From Clostridia bacterium (GTDB lineage Bacteria; Bacillota; Clostridia; UMGS1883), in assembly GCA_017411435.1 (NCBI GenBank), contig JAFQQD010000024.1:1-44517 (forward strand): DNA of 44,517 bases, written 5' to 3'. This document shows, piece after piece, positions 26,858 to 35,805 of the stretch (the first letter of the stretch is position 1; each line of letters opens with the position of its first letter). The translations under genes and the position numbers were made by a program. The notes beneath the pieces are model-generated. The model did no database searches. It saw nothing but the letters and a program-made list of their open reading frames with translations, and was not told the origin of the DNA.

Positions 26858-27609
26858 TATTCAATTATTTTAGGTTCTTCATTTACATTTACTCTCCACG
26901 CGGGGGAGAAGAGGAAGTTATCTCCGCCTAATGAGTGGAGTGAATAGCCAAGCTCAATGCTTTTTACCGTTCCGCCATTTGGAAAAGCCTCTCTGAGCTT
27001 TGCACTGCTTTCAATAAATGAAATAGTCTTGTTTTCACTTTTTATAAGTCTTTTCGGCCAATGTGCCTTCACAAAGCAAATTTCACCGTCTTCATCAAGC
27101 TTTGCTTCAAGCGACATATTAAAAAGATTCAGGCCGTTATACATTTTGTAAAAGTGTTTTGTTTTTTCGTCATATACGGCGCCCGTCATATCAAAGCCTG
27201 TTTTTTTGAGTGCGCGCTTTAATTCTTCAGGAGACGATTTTTTCCGTGCATCATTTCCGCTGTCATATGAAAAATAATTGTCGTTAACTGTAAGAACTGC
27301 ACTATCCTGTGTGCCGACCAGCGAGTCATCTTCTGTACGGAAAGCAATCTGCTTTTTGAAGAATAAGTCTGAAAGGTCACTTGCAGAGTAAAACTCTGAT
27401 TTGTATGTGGGAAGGGAATAATACTTGTCGGGGAAAGTACCTTTGGTTATTTCAAAGCCTGATTTCCTTATAACGCTGAGAGTTGAATTTATAACCTTTT
27501 GCGGAATATATGCCTTGTTAACCGAAGTAGCGATTATAATGGCAAGCATTGCAACATTCATAAATATAAGGAAGCCTACCATCAAATTTTTAATGGAACT
27601 CCACTTCAT
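26857..27609 (-). CDS. yycI: WalRK accessory regulator YycI-like
   Basis: A 250-residue protein with one N-terminal membrane helix (about 8-27, LMVGFLIFMNVAMLAIIIAT) and an extracytoplasmic domain. Position and layout match YycI, which with YycH modulates the WalK sensor through membrane contacts. Sequence similarity alone is weak, so the call relies on the walR-walK-yycH neighbourhood. It overlaps the end of yycH by 4 bases. Its stop codon abuts repeat copy B. Confidence 0.78.
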   Translation of the reverse strand: MKWSSIKNLMVGFLIFMNVAMLAIIIATSVNKAYIPQKVINSTLSVIRKSGFEITKGTFPDKYYSLPTYKSEFYSASDLSDLFFKKQIAFRTEDDSLVGTQDSAVLTVNDNYFSYDSGNDARKKSSPEELKRALKKTGFDMTGAVYDEKTKHFYKMYNGLNLFNMSLEAKLDEDGEICFVKAHWPKRLIKSENKTISFIESSAKLREAFPNGGTVKSIELGYSLHSLGGDNFLFSPAWRVNVNEEPKIIE

Positions 27610-29051
27610 TCTGCGCTCACCTCCGCAACTTTTTCATAACCGTATATTTTGCCGTCATCAGTTCTGGAAAGCCACCGTGCTGAGAGATTAGTGTTGACTC
27701 CTCTGTCTAAGAAACCTATGTAAATATCCTCTATAACAGTCGGAGACTCCGATTCTTTATCAATGACCTGAACAAAATAGTCAAGTGCACCTATAAAGTT
27801 TTCTGAAAGAGTTTCCGTGGAAACCGCCTGGTATGAACGCATATACTGTCTGTATGAAATAAGTCTTCCGCCCTTGACAGTTATTTCAATGGCACAGTTC
27901 ATTTTTTCGTGCCCTGCACTATTTGGAATATCAACTTTAATCGGGCGTCCGTTTAAGTAGTAATCAAATTTGAATGTATAGGGGCGCGAACTGTCATAGT
28001 CTGAAAGGTCACTTGTTACAAGTATGCTAAGCGGTTCAGCCGATACGCTTTCCCACACCTTTTCCGCAAAATCAATGGATGCGTTAAGAACATTGTAGCT
28101 GTCACCGCTTGCGTCAAGCAGTATACCGCGGTCCTGAGAAACAGCGTTATACTCAAAAACTGAATCGGGGTAAATTGTTGCGGAGGCATAGTTTGCAATA
28201 TATTTCAGTGCACCCTGTGAATCTTCATAGGGTGTGGTTTCATAATTGAACTGGAAATTTTCGAGGAGCTTGCCTTCCAAACTCTTCGTGATAAGATTGT
28301 GAGGCGCCAATATCTGAGTAATTGGCTGCGAATCAGAAAACAAAACGAGCGGGTCGAGTGAAACATTACTCTTCTCGTCAAGTTCCAGTCCTGTGCTGAA
28401 TGCAGGCTGATAATATCCGTCACTGCTTGTATATACTGCAAGGTCAGAGGCGGGGAGAGAGTAAGTGCTTTTCAGAATATGTGCATAAATATCGCTCTTA
28501 TCATTCCCTCGGGTTAATATACAGACATCACTTTCATCGCTTGAAGGAATAATTATAAACTCGCGGATTGAAGAAAGTTTCTCGGGCATCAGGGATGGAG
28601 CTACACCCATAATTCTGCAAAACATCTCTGAGGAGAATTCAACAGGGTATTCCACATAGATGCTAAGGGACTCAAGGCCTGCTTCCCAGGTGTCCTGATT
28701 TATCTTTCTTGATGCAGTGACATCTCCGCTGAGCAGTGCTTTTATAAGGTCTCGCGTTCTGACCTCAATGGGGGCGAATCCGCGGTCGGTATTGTAATAT
28801 GCCATCCACAAGGAACCGTCATTTATGAGCAGCTTTCTCGGCATGGAAAGGTTTTCTTTCGAGATACTGTATTTGGGCTCAATAGGGAAGAAACGCTCAA
28901 CAATAGGAATTTCCCTGATATATCTGTAAAGACTTTCTCCAAGGGAATTAGTTGAATTGACAAACCAAAGCTGAGTTGTCAGAAATATTAAGTTGAAAAT
29001 AAGAATAATTATAACCGAACTTTTAATTCTTTCCTTAATCAAGAGTTTCAC
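27606..29051 (-). CDS. yycH: WalRK accessory regulator YycH-like
   Basis: About 481 residues with one N-terminal membrane helix (VIIILIFNLIFLTTQLWFV) and a large extracytoplasmic region, as in YycH of Bacillus and Staphylococcus, which regulates WalK. I prefer the GTG at 29051. The longer frame begins with a TTG (29081) at the edge of the preceding terminator's T-tract. The Shine-Dalgarno is weak (GCGGG), so the start is uncertain. It is separated from walK by the small secreted-protein gene and a terminator, so it probably needs read-through or a promoter not seen. Confidence 0.78.
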   Translation of the reverse strand: MKLLIKERIKSSVIIILIFNLIFLTTQLWFVNSTNSLGESLYRYIREIPIVERFFPIEPKYSISKENLSMPRKLLINDGSLWMAYYNTDRGFAPIEVRTRDLIKALLSGDVTASRKINQDTWEAGLESLSIYVEYPVEFSSEMFCRIMGVAPSLMPEKLSSIREFIIIPSSDESDVCILTRGNDKSDIYAHILKSTYSLPASDLAVYTSSDGYYQPAFSTGLELDEKSNVSLDPLVLFSDSQPITQILAPHNLITKSLEGKLLENFQFNYETTPYEDSQGALKYIANYASATIYPDSVFEYNAVSQDRGILLDASGDSYNVLNASIDFAEKVWESVSAEPLSILVTSDLSDYDSSRPYTFKFDYYLNGRPIKVDIPNSAGHEKMNCAIEITVKGGRLISYRQYMRSYQAVSTETLSENFIGALDYFVQVIDKESESPTVIEDIYIGFLDRGVNTNLSARWLSRTDDGKIYGYEKVAEVSAE

Positions 29052-29081
29052 CCCGCAACACTCTTTTGAATTAAAAAACAA

Positions 29082-29112
29082 GAGCTTCAGACTGATGTCT
29101 GAAGCTCTTTAG
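29082..29112 (-). terminator. Terminator after the small secreted-protein gene
   Basis: On the minus strand a stem of AGAGCTTCAGAC with its complement around a 4-base loop is followed by a T-rich tract (TTGTTTTTT). It lies immediately before the yycH start. Confidence 0.85.
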
Positions 29113-29120
29113 TAATGTCG

Positions 29121-29597
29121 TCAATTCATCCAGCCATTATAAAGTGACTGTATTCCATTTGAAAAACCGCTTACATTGTTCATGATTTTCTGGTCGAGAA
29201 CATTAATATCAAAGTAAACAACCTGGTAAGCACCGTTTGAAGCTTCCGCTCTTACTGCGAACTTATTATGACCGCTGGAAAGAGAAACCTGCTTGTAGAA
29301 AACACCGGCAGTACCAATCTTGGTCTGTGAAATAGCACCGCTGGAGTCCTTAAGCGAAACATATGAATATCCGTTCCACTTGTAGTAGGCAACAGTTACA
29401 CCGTTTTTACCGGTTCCGGTAATGCCGTAAGTCTTTTTAAGTGTAGCGGAATTTTTTGTTTCGGGCTTCTTCACAACTATAAGGTTTGAAGAAGTACCGT
29501 TGTCTCCTGCCGAAATTGAAGCAGGATTTGCCGCAAGTACACTGACCGATGACAATATTAATATTAACGCAATTAATAATGCACTTATTTTTTTCAT
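29121..29597 (-). CDS. Small secreted protein, predicted WalR target
   Basis: A 158-residue exported protein of unknown function. Residues 1-24 form a signal peptide (MKKISALLIALILILSSVSVLAA), and the rest is rich in Ser, Gly, Asn and beta-strand patterns, with a compact Ig-like look (TYGITGTGKNGVTVAYYKWNG). It has no catalytic motif I recognise. ATG 29597 is chosen because the upstream GTG is part of its Shine-Dalgarno GAGGTG. It sits between walK and yycH with its own promoter, a WalR box and a terminator. A cell-wall-associated role is inferred. Confidence 0.75.
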   Translation of the reverse strand: MKKISALLIALILILSSVSVLAANPASISAGDNGTSSNLIVVKKPETKNSATLKKTYGITGTGKNGVTVAYYKWNGYSYVSLKDSSGAISQTKIGTAGVFYKQVSLSSGHNKFAVRAEASNGAYQVVYFDINVLDQKIMNNVSGFSNGIQSLYNGWMN

Positions 29598-29640
29598 GGA
29601 TAACACCTCAAAAATATCTATAAGCCTACTATGTATTTGT

Positions 29641-29673
29641 ATTATACACTATCAATGTTACAAGAGTGTTACA
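29641..29673 (-). promoter_or_regulatory. Promoter with perfect WalR box
   Basis: On the minus strand TGTAAC-ACTCT-TGTAAC (29657-29673) matches the known WalR consensus TGTWAH-N5-TGTWAH exactly. A TATAAT -10 (29641-29646) follows 10 bases later, and the box covers the -35 position, which lacks a good sigma-A hexamer. This is the layout expected for activation by WalR. Confidence 0.82.
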
Positions 29674-29732
29674 TTCGTCTTAATGGTTTATTACTTTTTT
29701 CTGGTAATTTCAGGTAAGGAGCAGTGCTTCTT

Positions 29733-31487
29733 TTAGTCCTTTTTATAGAGAGGAAGAGTAATTTTAACGACAGTACCCTTTTGCTCAGGGCTTTCAATTA
29801 CGATGGTGCCGTCATGGCGCTCAATAATTTCCTTAGCTATAGCAAGTCCCAGACCCGTACCGCCACTTTGACGGCTGCGCGCTTTGTCCACGCGGTAGAA
29901 ACGCTCAAATATACGGGGGAGGTCACTTGCGGGAATACCGATACCGTTATCCTTTACAGTAATATAAGCCTTGGAAAAATCACCGTAACAGCTTATAGCA
30001 ACTTTTCCGCCACCGGGGGTATACTTGATTGCATTTGAAATAATGTTTGTAAGAACTTGCTCAATTGCATCAGGCTCACCAAAACATGTGGGCGAGCTCA
30101 TATTGATATCAAGTTTTATTATATGTCCTGTAGTTTTAGCAGGTATGGAAAGCTTCTCTGTTACCGAGGAAACAAGCGCGGCAAGGTCAAACTTCTTTCT
30201 TCTTTCCATAACCTTGGAACTGTCAAGTTGTGAAAGTGTAAGAAGGTCCTTTACAAGTCTTGTCATTCTGTCGGCTTCGTTTTCGATTACATTTATAAAA
30301 TGAAGAACAGAATCGTTTACACTGTCTTCGCCCATATCAGAAATTGTTTCTGCATAGGTTTTAATGGTTGTAAGGGGAGTGCGGAGTTCGTGTGATACAT
30401 TTGCAACGAATTCACGGCGTGCATTGTCAAGCATCTGACGGCGTGTAATATCCTGAAATACAACAACGACACCTGCCGCTACAGACCGCTCTGTGTTGAA
30501 CGGAGCGAAAAACGCTTTAAGGCTTTTTCCGCGAAATTCTATATCACGCTCAATTGTTTCCGCCGAATCAATGTATAAAATGCGGTAAAGAGAAATATTT
30601 GCGCCAAGCATATCAAAGAAATCGTCAAACGATTTTTCTTTATCTTCTCCCAACAGTTTGTCTCCGGCAGGGTTGATATGAATAAGCGCACCCGTATTGT
30701 CATACGCAAGAACGGCGTCTGTCATATGAAGAAGTATCGCCTCAACCTTGTTTTTTTCTGCCTGTATTTCTTCAAGACTTGTGTTGATTTTTCCGGCCAT
30801 TTCATTAAAAGCTATGGTAAGTCTGCCGATTTCATCGCGTGAACGGACTTCGATTTTATGTGTAAAGTCACCCTCCGCCATACTTTCGCTTCGGTGCTGA
30901 AGCGTAGAAATGGGGGAGATAATAGTTCTTGACAGGAAGAAACCGAGTATAAGACTGATAAGAAGACCGAAAAGCATCGCCCAGAATATGTTTATAAACA
31001 TATTGGTTATGATTTCATTGACTTCCTGCATTGAATCAGTTACATAGATAATATATTCTCCACCGGCAATAGGAAGAGCGTAATCCATAAATTTAAGATT
31101 TTCATCAGTAATGTTTCCGCGCTTTCCGTCAAGAGCAAGCACAAGATTACTCGTTGCATCAATAGTACCTGTATCTGATGATGAACCGCCCAGTATGTTA
31201 AGAGAACTGTCAAGAATATAGTAATTGCGGAATGAATCTATACCCATTCTGACCGAGTAAACTTTAAGAAGGTCAAGGCAGTTGTAAACGCCGTTTTCTT
31301 CGCTTATTGCCGACTCAAAGTCAGTAATAACATCTTCACTGAAAACCTGTGTGTCAAGCGAATTGCTAAAGTCGTTATAGTAGTATGCAGAAATATTTTG
31401 CAACAGAAAAGTACCGACAACTATCATAACGCTGACGGTTAAGAGAAGAAATATTGCAATAATTTTCCATTGAATACTCTTAAACAT
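29733..31487 (-). CDS. walK: WalK sensor histidine kinase
   Basis: WalK senses the state of peptidoglycan metabolism and phosphorylates WalR. The 584-residue protein has membrane helices at about 9-30 and 163-186 flanking an extracytoplasmic sensor, then HAMP (about 187-240), PAS (about 245-345), HisKA with phospho-acceptor His366 (SHELRTPLTT) and a HATPase domain (NIISNAIKYTPGG, DNGIGIP, GGTGLGLAI). WalK is chosen over PhoR by the companion WalR and YycHI-like genes. It lies 14 bases after walR. Confidence 0.9.
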   Translation of the reverse strand: MFKSIQWKIIAIFLLLTVSVMIVVGTFLLQNISAYYYNDFSNSLDTQVFSEDVITDFESAISEENGVYNCLDLLKVYSVRMGIDSFRNYYILDSSLNILGGSSSDTGTIDATSNLVLALDGKRGNITDENLKFMDYALPIAGGEYIIYVTDSMQEVNEIITNMFINIFWAMLFGLLISLILGFFLSRTIISPISTLQHRSESMAEGDFTHKIEVRSRDEIGRLTIAFNEMAGKINTSLEEIQAEKNKVEAILLHMTDAVLAYDNTGALIHINPAGDKLLGEDKEKSFDDFFDMLGANISLYRILYIDSAETIERDIEFRGKSLKAFFAPFNTERSVAAGVVVVFQDITRRQMLDNARREFVANVSHELRTPLTTIKTYAETISDMGEDSVNDSVLHFINVIENEADRMTRLVKDLLTLSQLDSSKVMERRKKFDLAALVSSVTEKLSIPAKTTGHIIKLDINMSSPTCFGEPDAIEQVLTNIISNAIKYTPGGGKVAISCYGDFSKAYITVKDNGIGIPASDLPRIFERFYRVDKARSRQSGGTGLGLAIAKEIIERHDGTIVIESPEQKGTVVKITLPLYKKD

Positions 31488-31501
31488 ACTTTTCTCCGAA
31501 T

Positions 31502-32191
31502 TTACTTGTTAAAATAATATCCTACTCCGCGCTTTGTCATAATAAAATTGGGAGATGCAGGATTATCCTCAACCTTTTCGCGCAGTCTTCTTACAGTTAC
31601 ATCGACTGTACGCACATCGCCGAAATACTCGTATCCCCAAACTTTTTCAAGCAGGGTTTCACGGGTGAATATCTGTCCCGACTGCTGAGCAAGGAACTTA
31701 AGAAGCTCAAACTCACGCAGAGTAAGGTCAATCACGGCATCATCCTTTTTAACCTCATAACGGGAGGGATTGATGGAAAGATTCTGGAAAGTAATGATAT
31801 CTCCCGTTTCGCCCTGAGGAACATCAGTAGATGTACGGCGGATGTTAGCCTTGACTCTTGCCATAAGCTCACGCACAGAGAAAGGCTTTGTGCAGTAGTC
31901 ATCAGCGCCGAGCTCAAGACCGAGAACCTTATCAACCTCTTCATCGCGGGCTGTAAGCATAATGATAGGGGTAGAGTGCTTTTCACGGATTTTTTTGCAA
32001 ACCTCAAACCCATCCATTTTGGGAAGCATTACATCAAGGAGTATAAGGTCAGGCTTCTCGGAAAGAGCAAGTCTGTATCCTTCCTCGCCATCAAAAGCAG
32101 CAAGAACTCTGTACCCTGATTTTGTAAGATTAAACTTCAATATTTCAACAATAGGTGCCTCATCTTCGATAACCAAAATGAGTTTCTCCAT
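31502..32191 (-). CDS. walR: WalR response regulator
   Basis: An OmpR/PhoB-family regulator of 229 residues, essential in many Firmicutes for autolysin control. The receiver domain has the acidic pair Glu9-Asp10, phospho-acceptor Asp53 (LLDVMLPKMDG) and Lys in CTKPFSV. The winged-helix DNA-binding domain ends with VDVTVRRLREKVEDNP and MTKRGVGYYF, as in WalR. It heads the locus, divergent from ileS, with GGAGG before the ATG. A perfect WalR box lies downstream in the same locus (29657-29673). Confidence 0.93.
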   Translation of the reverse strand: MEKLILVIEDEAPIVEILKFNLTKSGYRVLAAFDGEEGYRLALSEKPDLILLDVMLPKMDGFEVCKKIREKHSTPIIMLTARDEEVDKVLGLELGADDYCTKPFSVRELMARVKANIRRTSTDVPQGETGDIITFQNLSINPSRYEVKKDDAVIDLTLREFELLKFLAQQSGQIFTRETLLEKVWGYEYFGDVRTVDVTVRRLREKVEDNPASPNFIMTKRGVGYYFNK

Positions 32192-32211
32192 AACTAATTA
32201 CCTCCGTTTCG

Positions 32212-32229
32212 GTGTATAGTACTATACAC
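32212..32229. promoter_or_regulatory. Perfect 18-bp palindrome at the walR transcription start
   Basis: Positions 32212-32220 are exactly complementary to 32221-32229 (GTGTATAGT and its reverse). It overlaps the predicted walR start point, just downstream of the -10. This is the usual place for a repressor operator. It does not match the WalR box. Confidence 0.7.
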
Positions 32230-32234
32230 TGTAT

Positions 32235-32263
32235 ATTTTATATTATTTTGGGGTTTATGTCAA
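32235..32263 (-). promoter_or_regulatory. Promoter for walRK
   Basis: On the minus strand TTGACA (32258-32263) and TAAAAT (32235-32240) with a 17-base spacer. Confidence 0.75.
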
Positions 32264-32272
32264 TAAAAACAG

Positions 32273-32301
32273 TTGACAATTTTGCCTTGGGGTATTATAA
32301 T
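32273..32301 (+). promoter_or_regulatory. Promoter for ileS
   Basis: Perfect TTGACA (32273-32278) and TATAAT (32296-32301) with a 17-base spacer. It is divergent from the walR promoter, with the two -35 boxes about 9 bases apart. Confidence 0.85.
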
Positions 32302-32309
32302 AAGTAAGA

Positions 32310-32553
32310 ACTTTATATAAAGGCTGTGACGAAGACAGTAGCAAAATTCAAAACGCAAAGCGAGTCGGGGATGGTGTAAGCCCGGTGCGGAGTAGGTTTT
32401 TGTGAATATCACTTCTGAGCCGCATCGCTGAACAACAAAAACAAGGTTTTACAGTAAGCGGTGACGGGCAGTTCCTCCGTTAAGGGAACGCATATGATGG
32501 TATGCTAATTAGGTGGTGCGATTACTTCGTCCTGATTAGGGCGAAGTTTTTTT
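32310..32553 (+). promoter_or_regulatory. T-box leader for ileS (Ile, AUC specifier)
   Basis: A tRNA-sensing leader. The distal Stem I signature is AGCGAG, then CGGG, GGTG and CCCG. The specifier codon ATC (32408-32410) lies in GAATATCAC. The antiterminator T-box AGGTGGTGCG is at 32511-32520. A 10-bp terminator stem follows (32524-32547, ACTTCG/CGAAGT ends) with a T7 run. Uncharged tRNA-Ile should stabilise the antiterminator and allow ileS expression. Confidence 0.93.
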
Positions 32554-32595
32554 ATTAGATAATAATTTTTTATATTTTTATATGGAGGTAGTGCT

Positions 32596-35500
32596 ATGTA
32601 CAACAAGGTAGATACCACACTCAATTTTGTAGAAAGAGAAAAGAAAATCGGTGCTTTCTGGCGCGAAAACAATATCTTTGAAAAAAGTATTGAAAATCGT
32701 GCAAAGTGCGAAAGCTACACATTCTATGACGGTCCTCCGACCGCTAACGGAAAGCCTCATATCGGTCATGTTTTAACGCGCGTTATCAAGGATATGATTC
32801 CCCGCTACCGTACAATGAAGGGCTACAAAGTTACCCGTAAGGCAGGTTGGGATACACACGGACTTCCCGTTGAGCTTGAGGTTGAGAAACTTCTCGGCCT
32901 TGACGGTAAGGAGCAGATTGAACAGTACGGTCTTGAGCCTTTCATTTCAAAATGTAAAGAAAGCGTATGGAAGTACAAGGGTATGTGGGAAGATTTCTCA
33001 CAGACAGTAGGCTTCTGGGCAGATATGGATGACCCCTATGTAACTTATGAAAACGATTTCATTGAGTCTGAATGGTGGGCGCTCAAGCAGATATGGGACA
33101 AGGGTCTTCTCTATAAAGGCTTCAAAATTGTTCCTTACTGTCCCCGTTGCGGAACTCCTCTTTCATCACACGAGGTTGCACAGGGTTATAAGAATGTAAA
33201 GGAACGCTCCGCAGTAGTCCGTTTCAAAGTAGTAGGAGAAGACAGTTACTTCCTCGCATGGACAACAACTCCGTGGACACTTCCTTCAAATGTCGCTCTT
33301 TGCGTAAACCCCGATGATACCTACTGCAAGGTAAAGGCTGCTGACGGCTATACTTACTATATGGCAGAGGCACTCCTTGACAAAGTTTTAGGCAAACTTG
33401 CAACAGAAGATGCACCCGCGTATGAAATCCTTGAAACATATAAAGGCACAGACCTTGAGCATAAGGAATACGAACCTCTCTTTGACTGCGTAAAGCCTAT
33501 CTGCGAAAAGCAGAAGAAAAAAGGTCACTTCGTGACATGCGATTCATATGTTACAATGTCTGACGGTACAGGTATCGTTCATATTGCACCTGCATTCGGT
33601 GAAGACGATGCTCAGGTGGGAAGACGCTATGACCTTCCGTTCGTTCAGCTCGTTGACGCAGCAGGTAATATGAGTGAGGAAACTCCCTTTGCAGGACTTT
33701 TTGTAAAGGATGCAGACCCCAAGGTGCTCGTTGACCTTGACAGCCGCGGACTTCTTTTTGATGCTCCTAAGTTTGAGCACGATTATCCTTTCTGCTGGAG
33801 ATGTGACACACCTCTCATCTACTACGCAAGAGAGTCTTGGTTTATCAAAATGACAGAGGTTCGTGAAGACCTCATCCGTAATAACGAAACAATCAACTGG
33901 ATTCCCGAAACAATCGGTAAGGGCAGATTCGGCGACTGGCTTAAAAATGTTCAGGACTGGGGCGTAAGCCGTGACAGATATTGGGGTACACCACTTAATA
34001 TCTGGATTTGTGAATGTGGACATCAACATTCAATCGGCTCTATTGAGGAGCTTCGTTCAATGAGTGATAACTGTCCCGAAGAAATCGAACTTCACCGTCC
34101 TTTCATTGATGCAGTTACAATCAAATGTCCCGAGTGCGGAGGCGAAATGCACCGTACCAAGGAAGTTATTGACTGCTGGTTTGACTCAGGCGCAATGCCC
34201 TTTGCACAATGGCACTATCCCTTTGAAAACAAGGAAATCTTTGAAGAGAATTTCCCTGCAAACTTCATCAGTGAAGCAGTTGACCAGACAAGAGGCTGGT
34301 TCTATTCACTTCTTGCTATTTCGACCCTTATCTTCAATAAAGCACCCTATAAGAATGTAATCGTTCTCGGTCATGTTCAGGACGAAAACGGACAGAAGAT
34401 GAGTAAGAGTAAGGGTAATGCCGTAGATCCGTTCGATGCACTTGAAAAGCACGGTGCAGACGCTATACGCTGGTACTTCTATGTTAACAGCGCTCCCTGG
34501 CTTCCAAACCGTTTCCATGACGGTGCGGTAAGCGAAGGCCAGCGTAAGTTTATGGGTACACTCTGGAACACATATGCGTTCTTCGTGCTCTATGCTAATA
34601 TTGATCAGTTTGACGCTACAAAATATACTCTTGATTACGACAAGCTTTCCGTAATGGATAAGTGGCTTATTTCTAAGCTCAACACACTTGTAAAGACTGT
34701 AGACGAATATCTTACAGATTACAAGATTACAGAAAGTGCGCGCGTTATTCAGGAATTTACTGACGAGATGAGTAACTGGTATGTTCGCCGCAGTCGTGAA
34801 AGATTCTGGGGTAAGGAAATGACTCAGGACAAGATTAACGCGTATATGACACTTTATACAACACTTGTTACTCTCTCCAAGGTTACAGCTCCCATGATTC
34901 CCTTTATGGCGGAAGAAATCTACCGTAACCTCGTTTGCAGCATTGACAAGGATGCACCAATAAGTGTACATCTTTGCGATTATCCCGTATTTGACGAATC
35001 AAAGATTGACCTTGCTCTTGAAAAATCAATGGAAGAAGTTCTCGACATCGTTGTACTGGGAAGAGCCGCAAGAAACGCATCTGCTATCAAGAACCGTCAG
35101 CCTATCGGTAAGATGTATATAAAGGCAGAGGGCACACTTGACAGCTTCTATACAGAAATTATCGCAGATGAGCTTAATGTAAAGGAAGTTCTCTTTACAG
35201 ATGATGTTCGCGAATGTACAACATATAACTTCAAGCCTCAGCTTAAGACAGTCGGACCCAAGTACGGAAAGGTTCTTGGAGGAATCCGTGAATACCTTTC
35301 AAATGTTGACGGAAATGCTGCTATGGACGAACTTGAAGCAAACGGCAATATCAAATTCGAGGTAAACGGCGAAAGCGTTGTTTTGGAAAAGGATGACCTT
35401 CTTATTGAATCTGCGCAGGTTGAAGGATTTGCATCAGAAAGCGATTTCGGTATCACTGTTGTACTTGATACCCGTCTTTCAGACGAACTTATCGAGGAAG

Positions 35501-35742
35501 GCTTTGTGCGTGAAATCATCAGCAAAATCCAGACTATGCGCAAAGACAGCGGATTTGAAGTTATGGATAACATCAATATCTACATCAGCGGAAATGAAAA
35601 GATTTCTGCAATAGTAGATAAAAATGCCGATGAAATAAAGGAAGATGTTCTCGCTCTTGATATCAAACAGGGCGATTGCGCTAATTCAAAAGAATGGAAC
35701 ATCAATGGCGAAAAGGTAAAAATCGGCGTTGAAAAGGCATAA
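32596..35742 (+). CDS. ileS: Isoleucyl-tRNA synthetase, IleS2-like
   Basis: A class I synthetase charging tRNA-Ile. The HIGH motif is at residues 55-58 (NGKPHIGHVLTRVIKDMIPRY) and KMSKS at 601-605. The wording around HIGH and the 1048-residue length fit the eukaryote-like IleRS2 group, which in known members is less sensitive to mupirocin. The CP1 editing region is present (WTTTPWTLPSN), as are zinc-like cysteine pairs (CPRCG, CPECG). GGAGG precedes the ATG. Regulation is by the T-box above. Confidence 0.96.
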   Translation: MYNKVDTTLNFVEREKKIGAFWRENNIFEKSIENRAKCESYTFYDGPPTANGKPHIGHVLTRVIKDMIPRYRTMKGYKVTRKAGWDTHGLPVELEVEKLLGLDGKEQIEQYGLEPFISKCKESVWKYKGMWEDFSQTVGFWADMDDPYVTYENDFIESEWWALKQIWDKGLLYKGFKIVPYCPRCGTPLSSHEVAQGYKNVKERSAVVRFKVVGEDSYFLAWTTTPWTLPSNVALCVNPDDTYCKVKAADGYTYYMAEALLDKVLGKLATEDAPAYEILETYKGTDLEHKEYEPLFDCVKPICEKQKKKGHFVTCDSYVTMSDGTGIVHIAPAFGEDDAQVGRRYDLPFVQLVDAAGNMSEETPFAGLFVKDADPKVLVDLDSRGLLFDAPKFEHDYPFCWRCDTPLIYYARESWFIKMTEVREDLIRNNETINWIPETIGKGRFGDWLKNVQDWGVSRDRYWGTPLNIWICECGHQHSIGSIEELRSMSDNCPEEIELHRPFIDAVTIKCPECGGEMHRTKEVIDCWFDSGAMPFAQWHYPFENKEIFEENFPANFISEAVDQTRGWFYSLLAISTLIFNKAPYKNVIVLGHVQDENGQKMSKSKGNAVDPFDALEKHGADAIRWYFYVNSAPWLPNRFHDGAVSEGQRKFMGTLWNTYAFFVLYANIDQFDATKYTLDYDKLSVMDKWLISKLNTLVKTVDEYLTDYKITESARVIQEFTDEMSNWYVRRSRERFWGKEMTQDKINAYMTLYTTLVTLSKVTAPMIPFMAEEIYRNLVCSIDKDAPISVHLCDYPVFDESKIDLALEKSMEEVLDIVVLGRAARNASAIKNRQPIGKMYIKAEGTLDSFYTEIIADELNVKEVLFTDDVRECTTYNFKPQLKTVGPKYGKVLGGIREYLSNVDGNAAMDELEANGNIKFEVNGESVVLEKDDLLIESAQVEGFASESDFGITVVLDTRLSDELIEEGFVREIISKIQTMRKDSGFEVMDNINIYISGNEKISAIVDKNADEIKEDVLALDIKQGDCANSKEWNINGEKVKIGVEKA

Positions 35743-35751
35743 AGTAATAGT

Positions 35752-35778
35752 GGGCACTCCTTTATAGGAGGAGTGCCC
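35752..35778 (+). other. Intergenic hairpin between ileS and DUF4430 gene
   Basis: A 9-bp perfect stem (35752-35760 with 35770-35778) and 9-base loop, without a T-run. It could be an RNA processing or stability element between cotranscribed genes rather than a strong terminator. Confidence 0.55.
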
Positions 35779-35805
35779 CTCAAGAAATTCGGAGATGGAG
35801 TAAAA

